Origin: Bacteroidales bacterium
GTDB lineage: Bacteria; Bacteroidota; Bacteroidia; Bacteroidales; UBA7960
NCBI GenBank assembly: GCA_003557965.1
Contig: PWND01000149.1
Location: forward strand, 1-21,079
DNA length: 21,079 bases
Direction of reading: 5' to 3'
Each line of letters starts with the position of its first letter. Positions within the stretch are counted from its first letter, which is position 1. Positions 7,817 to 14,854 of this stretch are shown here, in pieces. A program made the position numbers and the translations under genes. The notes under the pieces were generated by a model. The model made no database searches. It was not told the origin of the DNA and worked only from the letters and a program-made list of their open reading frames with translations.

Positions 7817-7824
7817 CAAATTTA
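7817..7824 (-). promoter_or_regulatory. Possible -7 promoter box upstream of tonB paralogue 2
   Basis: On the minus strand this reads TAAATTTG, an exact match to the Bacteroidota TAnnTTTG -7 element, about 50 bp before the tonB start. No TTTG lies at the right spacing upstream, so the support is weak. Confidence 0.3.
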
Positions 7825-7835
7825 TAAAATTATTT

Positions 7836-8252
7836 TTACTTTGCCTTTTTTTCACCCAAAAACTTAAATGCTTTAACAAAACCAGTGTTATAGGTAGTTT
7901 TAAAAGCCAAAACCCCAAGCAGAACACCTATTGCATTTGCTGCAAAATCAAAAAAATTACCATCTCTGCTTTCAAAAAAATAGTGCTGCATAATTTCTGT
8001 TAATGCCCCATAACTAAACCCGACAAATAGCACAACTATAATGCCGGCCGATTTTAATTCTATGTTATTCAGGTAATAAAACCCTACACATAGAAAAAAC
8101 GCAAATACCAAGTACAATGTTGTATGAACGATTTTGTCAAAGTGTGGTATGTTTAAAAGTCCGCTTTCCGGAATAGCTTTTGCCGGCATACTAATAACAA
8201 CAAATATAAACACGCCCCAAAAAAAAGCGGGGAGAAAGGGTTTTAATGTCAT
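7836..8252 (-). CDS. VanZ-like family membrane protein
   Basis: The product is a small integral membrane protein of the VanZ-like family. Vancomycin-cluster VanZ lends teicoplanin resistance, but the function of most family members is unknown. I start it at the ATG at 8252-8250, giving 138 residues (MTLKPFLPAFFWG). The longer frame from 8357 would overlap the end of gcvH by 80 bp and adds a non-membrane, basic N-terminus. About four membrane helices are visible: residues 6-24, 38-58, 62-83 and 103-118. Family hallmarks are the DKIVH motif before helix 2 (HFDKIVHTTLYLVFAFF) and ALTEIMQHYFFESRDGNFFD, with DFAANAIGVLLG. It sits 25 bp after gcvH, so it is probably cotranscribed. From memory, a gcvH-vanZ-tonB order recurs in other Bacteroidota. 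Confidence 0.85.
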   Translation of the reverse strand: MTLKPFLPAFFWGVFIFVVISMPAKAIPESGLLNIPHFDKIVHTTLYLVFAFFLCVGFYYLNNIELKSAGIIVVLFVGFSYGALTEIMQHYFFESRDGNFFDFAANAIGVLLGVLAFKTTYNTGFVKAFKFLGEKKAK

Positions 8253-8277
8253 TATACAAAAAAACTTAGTTTCCGGT

Positions 8278-8655
8278 TTATCCAACAAGTTCTTTGTACT
8301 TGTCAGCTGGCAGTAATTCATCCTTTTCCGCCGGATTAGAAATTTTAACTTTAACAATCCATCCTTTACCGTATGGGTCTTTGTTTACGATATCCGGAGT
8401 GCTTTCAATTTCTTCATTAAATTCCAGCACTTCGCCTGAAATCGGCATAAAAAGGTCTGAAACGGTCTTAACTGCCTCAATTGTTCCAAATGCTTCTTCT
8501 TTATCAAGGCTTTCCCCAACTGTATCTACCTCAATATAAACTATATCCCCAAGCTCACTTTGAGCAAAATCGGTAATGCCAATAGTTGCAGTATCGCCTT
8601 CTATCTTTACCCACTCATGGTCTTTTGTGTAAAATAAATCTTCTGGAAATTTCAT
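8278..8655 (-). CDS. gcvH: Glycine cleavage system H protein
   Basis: GcvH is the lipoyl-carrying shuttle protein that carries the aminomethyl group between GcvP, GcvT and lipoamide dehydrogenase. In some organisms it also serves in lipoate relay. The 125-residue product has the complete fold, from FYTKDHEWVKIEGDTATIGI through DIVYIEVDTVGESLDKEE. The lipoylation site is Lys63 in GTIEAVKTVSDL. The C-terminus (NKDPYGKGWIVKVKI) is also family-typical. No gcvT or gcvP is present, which is common in Bacteroidota. It has its own 155-bp leader after sufE, with a plausible -7 box at 8708-8701, and the VanZ-like gene follows 25 bp later. Confidence 0.97.
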   Translation of the reverse strand: MKFPEDLFYTKDHEWVKIEGDTATIGITDFAQSELGDIVYIEVDTVGESLDKEEAFGTIEAVKTVSDLFMPISGEVLEFNEEIESTPDIVNKDPYGKGWIVKVKISNPAEKDELLPADKYKELVG

Positions 8656-8700
8656 AATTGTATAGCTGTTAAAGGTTAATGATTAACTTTGAATTGCCAT

Positions 8701-8708
8701 CAAAAATA
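8701..8708 (-). promoter_or_regulatory. Likely -7 promoter box for gcvH
   Basis: The minus strand reads TATTTTTG, an exact TAnnTTTG match 45 bp upstream of the gcvH start, inside the largest gap in the minus-strand block. There is no good -33 TTTG. A small palindrome (GTTAATGATTAAC, 8675-8687) lies just downstream, within the predicted leader. Confidence 0.4.
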
Positions 8709-8810
8709 CAATCTTTTTTTTAGAATAAAATCATTAATTAGGGTTTTTTAATTTAGAAAGTCTGTTTTATTCTGACTTGAAAAGTTTTGTTAAAACATGA
8801 TTATGCTTTT

Positions 8811-9230
8811 CTATTGCTTTGATTTAAAGGCAAGAGCATATAGTTTAATTTGTTTTATCATATTAACTAATCCATTAGAGCGAGTTGGCGATAAATGCTC
8901 CTTTAACCCTATTTTTTCAATAAAATCAAGTTCTGCGTTTATAATATCATCAGGTTTTTGGCCTGACAGTACTCTTATCAGCAAACTGACAATTCCTTTA
9001 GTTATTAATGCATCGCTGTCGGCAGTAAAAAAAACTTTGCCGTTTTCCATTTTCGCATGCAGCCAAACCTGCGACTGACATCCTTTAATTAAATATTGCT
9101 TTTCTTTATATTCAGGATTAATTTCCGGAACGGATTTCCCCAGTTCAATAATGTAGTTGTACTTATCAAGCCAGTCTTCAAACATTTCAAATTCTGAAAT
9201 AATTTCCTGTTCTTTTTCTTTAATGCTCAT
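8811..9230 (-). CDS. sufE: SufE family cysteine desulfurase sulfur acceptor
   Basis: SufE takes persulfide sulfur from SufS and passes it to the SufBCD scaffold. The 139-residue product has the family layout: an N-terminal helix (EIISEFEMFEDWLDKYNYII), the GKSVPEI segment, then IKGCQSQVWLHAKM with the catalytic Cys51. Cys51 has the same number as in E. coli SufE. The C-terminal part includes the basic motif SPTRSNGL. It lies downstream of sufS, separated by two small membrane-protein genes with gaps of 25-38 bp, so it is probably part of the same transcript. It ends in TAG, which shows that TAG acts as a normal stop in this genome. Confidence 0.95.
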   Translation of the reverse strand: MSIKEKEQEIISEFEMFEDWLDKYNYIIELGKSVPEINPEYKEKQYLIKGCQSQVWLHAKMENGKVFFTADSDALITKGIVSLLIRVLSGQKPDDIINAELDFIEKIGLKEHLSPTRSNGLVNMIKQIKLYALAFKSKQ

Positions 9231-9260
9231 GGTTGTATTTATTATGCAGGTTATCTGTAA

Positions 9261-9506
9261 TTAATTTTCATCATCTTTTGAAGAGGTGGTGTTTTCAAAT
9301 AACTGCTTTTTTTCTTCGTCAGGCAGTTCCATGTCTGATGAAATCTTAAATGGATTGGGCTTCCCAATTAGAAAGAAAACCAATCCCATAGCAGCTATAT
9401 AAACCAGGTTTGTATCTGCTGTAAAACAAAAAACAAGGCTTATAATGATTATTCCGGATGCCAATAATGCAAACCTTATTAATAAAGCTTTGTAATACAG
9501 CATCAT
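9261..9506 (-). CDS. Small membrane protein of unknown function (81 aa) in the suf operon
   Basis: I do not recognise this family. The product has two hydrophobic stretches (about residues 8-28 and 32-47, joined by FTADTNLV), so it is probably a two-helix membrane protein. A polar, charged C-terminal tail of about 30 residues follows (PDEEKKQLFENTTSSKDDEN). It is packed between the 78-residue membrane-protein gene (25 bp upstream) and sufE (30 bp downstream), all on one strand, so it is very likely cotranscribed with suf. No metal-binding cysteine or histidine motif is visible. Nothing but position links it to Fe-S assembly. Confidence 0.75.
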   Translation of the reverse strand: MMLYYKALLIRFALLASGIIIISLVFCFTADTNLVYIAAMGLVFFLIGKPNPFKISSDMELPDEEKKQLFENTTSSKDDEN

Positions 9507-9531
9507 TTTTTCAGAAAGGTTAAAATCCTTT

Positions 9532-9768
9532 TCAATTTTCTTTATTTTTTTTTTGTGGAATAATGTATGCTACCGGAATATGAATTAAAAAAATCAATAA
9601 GCCAATATATTTAATTATTTCCGAAACGCTCCTGTCAACATCTATCAAGGCCCCAAAGTTATTGACCAGCAGAGAACTAATCAGTATTATCAATATTGTT
9701 AAAAAGAAAAATGCCGAATATAATACATTAATTTTTCTTAGTAGTTTGTATGGTTTTATGTTGCTCAT
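9532..9768 (-). CDS. Small membrane protein of unknown function (78 aa) in the suf operon
   Basis: I do not recognise this family. The product has a basic N-terminus (KPYKLLRKIN), a hydrophobic helix at about residues 15-36 (FFFLTILIILISSLL) and a short acidic loop (DVDRSVSE). A second helix spans about 50-70 (YIGLLIFLIHIPVAYII), followed by a lysine-rich end. It begins 38 bp after the sufS stop and is followed 25 bp later by another two-helix protein gene, so the two small genes may encode partners. It contains no cysteine. Confidence 0.75.
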   Translation of the reverse strand: MSNIKPYKLLRKINVLYSAFFFLTILIILISSLLVNNFGALIDVDRSVSEIIKYIGLLIFLIHIPVAYIIPQKKNKEN

Positions 9769-9806
9769 CAGTTTACATTTTTATTCATAGTGTCAACAAA
9801 GCATAA

Positions 9807-11027
9807 TTATGCAAGCATTTCCCGTGTTTTATGCAACGCATTTATAAAAACATCAATTTCATCAATTGTATTATAAACAGAGAAAGAAGCTCTGACAGTA
9901 CCCGGGATATTAAAGAAATCCATAACCGGTTGTGCGCAATGATGCCCTGTTCTTAAAGCAATTCCAAGTTTATCAAGAATTGTTCCTACATCATAGGGGT
10001 GTATATTATCAAAAACAAAAGATACCAGGCTGGCTCTATCCTTTGCTAATCCGATAAATTTTATATTGCTAAAGTTTTTAAGTTCCTTTATAGCATAATC
10101 AAGCAACATATTTTCGTGATTGGCAATATTTTCAATTCCTGTTTGATCAATAAAGTTTATAGCTGCCTCAAATCCCAGCACACCGGCAACATTTGGCGTT
10201 CCGGCTTCAAATTTATACGGGAGTTCATTATATGTTGTTTTATCAAAAGATACTTCTTTTATCATTTCGCCTCCGCCCTGGTACGGGGGAATTTTTTCCA
10301 GCCACTCTTCTTTACCATAAAGCACACCTGTTCCCATTGGACCATACATTTTGTGTGCCGACATACAAAAAAAGTCACAATCAATGTCCTGAACATCAAT
10401 TTTTAAGTGTGGCGCTGATTGTGCCCCGTCTATCAGGACAGGAATGTCATTTTTGTGAGCAATTCTGATTATTTCCTTTACCGGGTTAATGGTTCCCAAA
10501 GAATTACTTACATGCGTAATTGCAACAATTTTAGTTTTCTCACTGATTATCTTTTGGTACTCTTCAATAATTAGTTCTCCGTTATTATTCATTGGAACAA
10601 CCATTAATTTTGCTCCTGTATCCTCACAGGCGATTTGCCATGGAACTATATTAGAGTGGTGCTCCATTGAAGATATAATTACCTCATCATTTTTTTTCAA
10701 ATACTTCTTTGAAAAAGATGAAGCAACAAGATTTATTGCATCAGTTGTTCCACGTGTAAAAACTATTTCATGTGAATGTTTGGCATTCAAAAACTTTTGT
10801 GTTTTAACCCTGGCAGCTTCGTAGGCTTCAGTGGCTTTTTGGCTTAAATAATGAGCTCCCCTGTGAATGTTTGAGTTTTCAAAAGAATAATAATCATTAA
10901 TTCTGTTTATTACCGATTTTGGTTTCTGTGTAGTAGCTGCATTATCAAAATAAACAAGATCATTCTTGTTTATTTTTTGATCTAAAACAGGAAACTCTTT
11001 TCTTACCAGGTTCACGTTAAAACTCAT
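9807..11027 (-). CDS. sufS: Cysteine desulfurase SufS (group II)
   Basis: SufS is a pyridoxal-phosphate enzyme that removes sulfur from L-cysteine as an enzyme-bound persulfide. The length of 406 residues is standard. The PLP lysine is Lys226 in CMSAHKMYGPMGTGVLYG. The sulfur-carrying cysteine is Cys364 in RTGHHCAQP. Both fall at the same numbers as in E. coli SufS. Other class V aminotransferase features are YFDNAATTQKP near the N-terminus, SMEHHSNIVPW (cofactor-ring histidine) and the DGAQSAPH cofactor aspartate. It starts 11 bp after the sufD stop and is followed by two small membrane-protein genes and then its partner sufE. Confidence 0.97.
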   Translation of the reverse strand: MSFNVNLVRKEFPVLDQKINKNDLVYFDNAATTQKPKSVINRINDYYSFENSNIHRGAHYLSQKATEAYEAARVKTQKFLNAKHSHEIVFTRGTTDAINLVASSFSKKYLKKNDEVIISSMEHHSNIVPWQIACEDTGAKLMVVPMNNNGELIIEEYQKIISEKTKIVAITHVSNSLGTINPVKEIIRIAHKNDIPVLIDGAQSAPHLKIDVQDIDCDFFCMSAHKMYGPMGTGVLYGKEEWLEKIPPYQGGGEMIKEVSFDKTTYNELPYKFEAGTPNVAGVLGFEAAINFIDQTGIENIANHENMLLDYAIKELKNFSNIKFIGLAKDRASLVSFVFDNIHPYDVGTILDKLGIALRTGHHCAQPVMDFFNIPGTVRASFSVYNTIDEIDVFINALHKTREMLA

Positions 11028-11038
11028 CAGCCTATGGT

Positions 11039-12421
11039 TTATATTTTGTTCAAATCAATATTAAATACAGCGGTTTCTTTGTCGTTGCAATGCAACAAGC
11101 ACTGATCGCAAATAGATAGCTCACCTCTGAGCCTTTTCTCAACCATAATATTTATAGTTTCTCTTAATGCAGGTATAGAAATTTCATTAACTATTTCTGA
11201 GGCAAATGCATACATAAGAAGCTGTCTTGCTGTTTTTTCACACAATCCCCTGGAGTGCAGGTAGAATAATGCATCGGGGTCAAGCTGGCCAACAGTAGCG
11301 CCATGGCTGCATTTAACATCATCAGCATAAATTTCCAAATGGGGCTGTGTATATATTTTGGCATCATCAGTTAATAAAATATTGTTGTTATTTTGATATG
11401 CCTGAGTTTTTTGAGCATCCTTATTTACTAATACTTTTCCACTAAAAACACCTTTTGCCATATCATCAAGTATTCCTTTATACAGTTGGTTAGATGTACT
11501 TTCAGGTTCGGCATGTTTTACAAATACCTGGTTATCTGCAAACTGCTTATCATCAACAAGGTACAGCCCGTACAGGTCAGCATGGCAATTTTTACCGTTT
11601 ATGCTCACATCAACATAGTTTTTTGTAAATCCACCGTTAAGAATAAGTGCATTATTCGAAACTTTGCTGCCATTTTTTTGCTGAATAAACAAATTTGTCA
11701 GCAAAGAAGAATTATCGCCAATATTTTGAACTTTATAGTTTTCAAACATTGCATTTTCTCCCACAAATACTTCTGATACAGTGTTTGAAAAATTAATGTT
11801 ATGTACAAGGCTATGATCGCAATGAACAAGTGTTAGTTTGCTGTTTTTTCCTAACACAACAAGGTGCCTGGGTTGCAAAAACAATTTTTCTTCAGAGTTT
11901 ACTATATTTATAATCTGCACCGGTTTAGATACTTCAACATTGTCAGGTACATAAATGAACAGCCCGTCTTGCAAAAATGCTGTATTTAATGCAACGAGCC
12001 CGGCTTTATTCATATCTGCTGCACTTCCAAGATATTTTTCAACAATGTCCGGATAAACTTCAATAGCTTTAGACAATCCTCCTATAATTGTGCCATCTTC
12101 TAACTGGGTAATAGGAGCATTTTTATAAACAAACCATCCGTTAAGCATAGTAACACTGAATGTGTCAAGGTCATAAACATCACATTTAAATATTTCCTCA
12201 ACATTCATGCTGGTACTCTTACTTTTAAAATCAAAGTAGTAATCATGCTTTAGTCTTTTTTCAATATCTGCATGTCGCCAGTTTTCAGTTTTATTTGATG
12301 GAATGCCGTTTTCTTTAAAAATATTAATAGCATTGCTTCTCAGCAACCTCAGGTATTCGTTGGAGTTAGCATTTATAAGTTCCTTATTCTTATTATATAT
12401 TTCGATAAATAACTCTTTCAT
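11039..12421 (-). CDS. sufD: Fe-S cluster assembly protein SufD
   Basis: SufD is the non-ATPase scaffold subunit that pairs with SufB and SufC to build Fe-S clusters. The 460-residue product has the N-terminal helical region (NKTENWRHADIEKRLKHDYY), a long beta-helix core and the conserved C-terminal block. That block has CSHGATVGQLDPDALFYLHS followed by RQLLMYAF. His373, in CSHGAT, appears to correspond to the SufD histidine implicated in cluster formation in E. coli (His360); this equivalence is my inference. It lies 23 bp after sufC and 11 bp before sufS. Confidence 0.95.
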   Translation of the reverse strand: MKELFIEIYNKNKELINANSNEYLRLLRSNAINIFKENGIPSNKTENWRHADIEKRLKHDYYFDFKSKSTSMNVEEIFKCDVYDLDTFSVTMLNGWFVYKNAPITQLEDGTIIGGLSKAIEVYPDIVEKYLGSAADMNKAGLVALNTAFLQDGLFIYVPDNVEVSKPVQIINIVNSEEKLFLQPRHLVVLGKNSKLTLVHCDHSLVHNINFSNTVSEVFVGENAMFENYKVQNIGDNSSLLTNLFIQQKNGSKVSNNALILNGGFTKNYVDVSINGKNCHADLYGLYLVDDKQFADNQVFVKHAEPESTSNQLYKGILDDMAKGVFSGKVLVNKDAQKTQAYQNNNNILLTDDAKIYTQPHLEIYADDVKCSHGATVGQLDPDALFYLHSRGLCEKTARQLLMYAFASEIVNEISIPALRETINIMVEKRLRGELSICDQCLLHCNDKETAVFNIDLNKI

Positions 12422-12444
12422 CTATTCATTTTTATTGATTTAAA

Positions 12445-13221
12445 CTACTCCGTACTCTCTGCTTTTTCGTTAATTCCAGCTTCCTTTTTAATCCATTCGT
12501 AACCTTTTTCTTCTAACTCAATTGCAAGTTCTTTAGAGCCGCTTTTCACAATACGCCCATCGTACAAAACATGAACAAAGTCGGGAACTATATAATCAAG
12601 CAGTCTTTGGTAGTGAGTAATAACAACACTTGCATTATCCGGCTTTTTTAACGCATTTACGCCATTAGCAACAACCTTAAGTGCGTCAATATCAAGCCCT
12701 GAGTCTGTTTCATCAAGAATAGCCAGCTTTGGTTCTAAAAATGCCATTTGAAATATTTCGTTTTTCTTTTTCTCACCTCCTGAAAACCCTTCATTTACCG
12801 AACGATTAGTAAGCTTAGATTGTATTTCAACGATCTTTTTTTTCTCTTCCATCAGCTTCATAAACTCCATGCCTGTAAGAGGCTCCAGCCCGTAATGCTT
12901 TCTTTTTTCATTTATTGCCGTGCGCATAAAGTTAATCATACTAACCCCCGGTATTTCAACGGGATACTGAAATCCCAAGAACAAGCCTTCTTTAGCCCTT
13001 TCATCAGGAGGCATATCTAAAAGGTTTTTACCCATATAAGTTACTTCACCGGAATCTACGGTAAAAATATCCCTGCCGGCTATCACTGAAGCTAATGTGC
13101 TTTTTCCCGAGCCATTTGGGCCCATTATAGCATGAACTTCCCCGGCGTTTACCTCAAGGTTAAATCCTTTGAGTATCTTTTTACCATTTATAGAAACATT
13201 TAAGTCTTTAATTTTAAGCAT
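12445..13221 (-). CDS. sufC: Fe-S assembly ATPase SufC
   Basis: SufC is the ABC-type ATPase of the SufBCD complex; its ATP cycle remodels SufB and SufD. The 258-residue product carries Walker A GPNGSGKS (34-41), the SufC-typical Q-loop FLGFQYPVEIPG, the signature FSGGE (146-150) within VNEGFSGGEKKKNE, and Walker B LAILDE (166-171) followed by TDSGLD. It lies between sufB (34 bp) and sufD (23 bp), the usual order. It ends in TAG. Confidence 0.97.
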   Translation of the reverse strand: MLKIKDLNVSINGKKILKGFNLEVNAGEVHAIMGPNGSGKSTLASVIAGRDIFTVDSGEVTYMGKNLLDMPPDERAKEGLFLGFQYPVEIPGVSMINFMRTAINEKRKHYGLEPLTGMEFMKLMEEKKKIVEIQSKLTNRSVNEGFSGGEKKKNEIFQMAFLEPKLAILDETDSGLDIDALKVVANGVNALKKPDNASVVITHYQRLLDYIVPDFVHVLYDGRIVKSGSKELAIELEEKGYEWIKKEAGINEKAESTE

Positions 13222-13255
13222 ATCTTCAAATAAAAATTAATAATACTTTTCATAA

Positions 13256-14710
13256 TTATCCCACACTACCTTCAAGGCTGATAGCAAGAAGTTTTTGTGC
13301 TTCAACAGCAAATTCCATAGGCAGTTTACTTAGCACATCTTTAGCATAACCGTTTACAATAAGCCCGATAGCGCTTTCCATATCAATTCCCCGTTGCAGG
13401 CAGTAAAAAAGTTGGTCTTCAGAAATTTTGCTTGTAGTAGCTTCATGTTCAATAACTGATGATTTATTGCCGGCTTCAATATATGGGAAAGTATGAGCTC
13501 CGCATTTATCTCCAAGCAACAATGAGTCGCATTGAGAAAAATTTCTGGCATTAATAGCTTTTTTCGCAGTTTTTACCAGGCCCCGATAGCTGTTATTGCT
13601 GTACCCGGCCGAGATACCTTTGCTAATTATAGTGCTGCTGGTGTTTTTTCCAAGATGTATCATTTTCGTGCCGGTATCTGCCTGCTGGTAATTATTGGTA
13701 ACTGCTACCGAGTAAAATTCGCCTGCCGAGTTATCGCCTTTTAGAATCAAACTGGGATACTTCCATGTTACTGCAGAACCTGTTTCAACCTGAGTCCAGG
13801 ATATTTTAGAATTATCCCCTTCACACACTCCCCTTTTAGTAACAAAATTATATACTCCGCCTTTACCTTCATAATTGCCCGGCCACCAATTTTGAACTGT
13901 TGAGTACTTTACTTCGGCATCTTTGTGTGCAATTATTTCAACTATCGCAGCATGCAGTTGATTCTCATCTCTAATAGGTGCTGTGCATCCTTCCATATAA
14001 CTAACATAACTGCCTTCTTCGGCAATTATTAATGTGCGTTCAAATTGTCCTGTATTTGCTGCATTTATTCTAAAGTAAGTTGATAATTCCATAGGGCACT
14101 TAACGCCTTTGGGGATATAACAAAAAGACCCATCGCTAAACACAGCTGAGTTAAGCGCAGCAAAAAAGTTATCAGTATATGGGACAACTGTTCCCATGTG
14201 TTTTTTTATTAGTTCAGGATGCTTTTGCAGTGCTTCGCTAAAACTGCAAAAAATAATTCCCTTTTCAGCAAGCTCAGCCTGAAAGGTTGTTTTTACCGAA
14301 ACCGAATCTATAACAGCATCTACAGCAACTCCTGAGAGTGCTTTTTGCTCCTCAAGAGGAATCCCCAACTTATTAAAAGTCTCAAGCAAATCCGGATCCA
14401 CTTCATCAAGGCTTTCAATTTTAGGCTTTTTCTTTGGAGCAGAGTAATATATTAAATCCTGATAATCAATCTTTTGATAATCAACATGTGCCCAGTCAGG
14501 CTCCTTCAGTGTAAGCCAGTGCCTGTATGCTTTAAGCCTAAACTCAAGCATAAACTCCGGCTCATTCTTTTTTTTAGAAATATACCTGATAATTTCTTCT
14601 GACAAACCTTTGGGTGCGGATTCTGATTCAATTTCAGTATAAAAACCATACTTATAATCCTTTTCTGCCAGCTCTTTTAAATTGTTATTACTGTCTTCTG
14701 CTGCTGCCAT
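13256..14710 (-). CDS. sufB: Fe-S cluster assembly protein SufB
   Basis: SufB is the core scaffold subunit that accepts sulfur from SufE and holds the nascent cluster. The 484-residue length is typical. Recognisable segments are ISKKKNEPEFMLEFRLKAY near the N-terminus, the beta-helix core with GVKCPMELSTYFRINA, the CEGDNSKISWTQVETGSAV segment, and the C-terminal LLGDKCGAHTFPYIEAG. Cys403 in CGAHTFPY appears to match the essential E. coli SufB Cys405, by inference. It is the first gene of the suf block and is preceded by a well-spaced Bacteroidota promoter at 14753-14784. It is transcribed divergently from the hybrid kinase across a 144-bp gap. No Rrf2-family regulator gene or operator could be recognised. 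Confidence 0.97.
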   Translation of the reverse strand: MAAAEDSNNNLKELAEKDYKYGFYTEIESESAPKGLSEEIIRYISKKKNEPEFMLEFRLKAYRHWLTLKEPDWAHVDYQKIDYQDLIYYSAPKKKPKIESLDEVDPDLLETFNKLGIPLEEQKALSGVAVDAVIDSVSVKTTFQAELAEKGIIFCSFSEALQKHPELIKKHMGTVVPYTDNFFAALNSAVFSDGSFCYIPKGVKCPMELSTYFRINAANTGQFERTLIIAEEGSYVSYMEGCTAPIRDENQLHAAIVEIIAHKDAEVKYSTVQNWWPGNYEGKGGVYNFVTKRGVCEGDNSKISWTQVETGSAVTWKYPSLILKGDNSAGEFYSVAVTNNYQQADTGTKMIHLGKNTSSTIISKGISAGYSNNSYRGLVKTAKKAINARNFSQCDSLLLGDKCGAHTFPYIEAGNKSSVIEHEATTSKISEDQLFYCLQRGIDMESAIGLIVNGYAKDVLSKLPMEFAVEAQKLLAISLEGSVG

Positions 14711-14752
14711 TTCAACAATAGCTTTAATTTAGATTGATTTAAAATTAGTTTG

Positions 14753-14784
14753 CAAAGATAACAAACATAGGCCTGTAAATCAAA
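14753..14784 (-). promoter_or_regulatory. Promoter of the suf operon (Bacteroidota -33/-7 type)
   Basis: On the minus strand, TTTG (14784-14781) is followed 20 bp later by TATCTTTG (14760-14753). This fits the Bacteroidota consensus TTTG-N19-21-TAnnTTTG exactly. It lies about 43 bp upstream of the sufB start. A second -7-like match, TATGTTTG (14769-14762), lies just upstream. Confidence 0.65.
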
Positions 14785-14800
14785 ACCAAAAAAAATATAT

Positions 14801-14834
14801 TTTGTTTAAAATTTAATCGTTTTTCGTAGATTTG
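14801..14834 (+). promoter_or_regulatory. Promoter of the hybrid histidine kinase gene
   Basis: TTTG (14801-14804) and an exact TAnnTTTG box, TAGATTTG (14827-14834), are separated by 22 bp, one more than the usual 19-21. The -7 box ends 20 bp before the ATG, so the leader would be very short. It faces away from the suf promoter in the same 144-bp gap. Confidence 0.5.
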
Positions 14835-14854
14835 TTATAGAAAAAAACAAGGCC

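Noticed and set aside
8253..8357. N-terminal extension of the VanZ-like gene
   Set aside because: It would overlap the end of gcvH by 80 bp and adds a non-membrane stretch; the ATG at 8252 gives a normal family start.
8757..8780. Terminator after sufE
   Set aside because: Only a 5-bp stem (AAGTC/GACTT) with a long loop and no adjacent clean T run on the minus strand; too weak to annotate.
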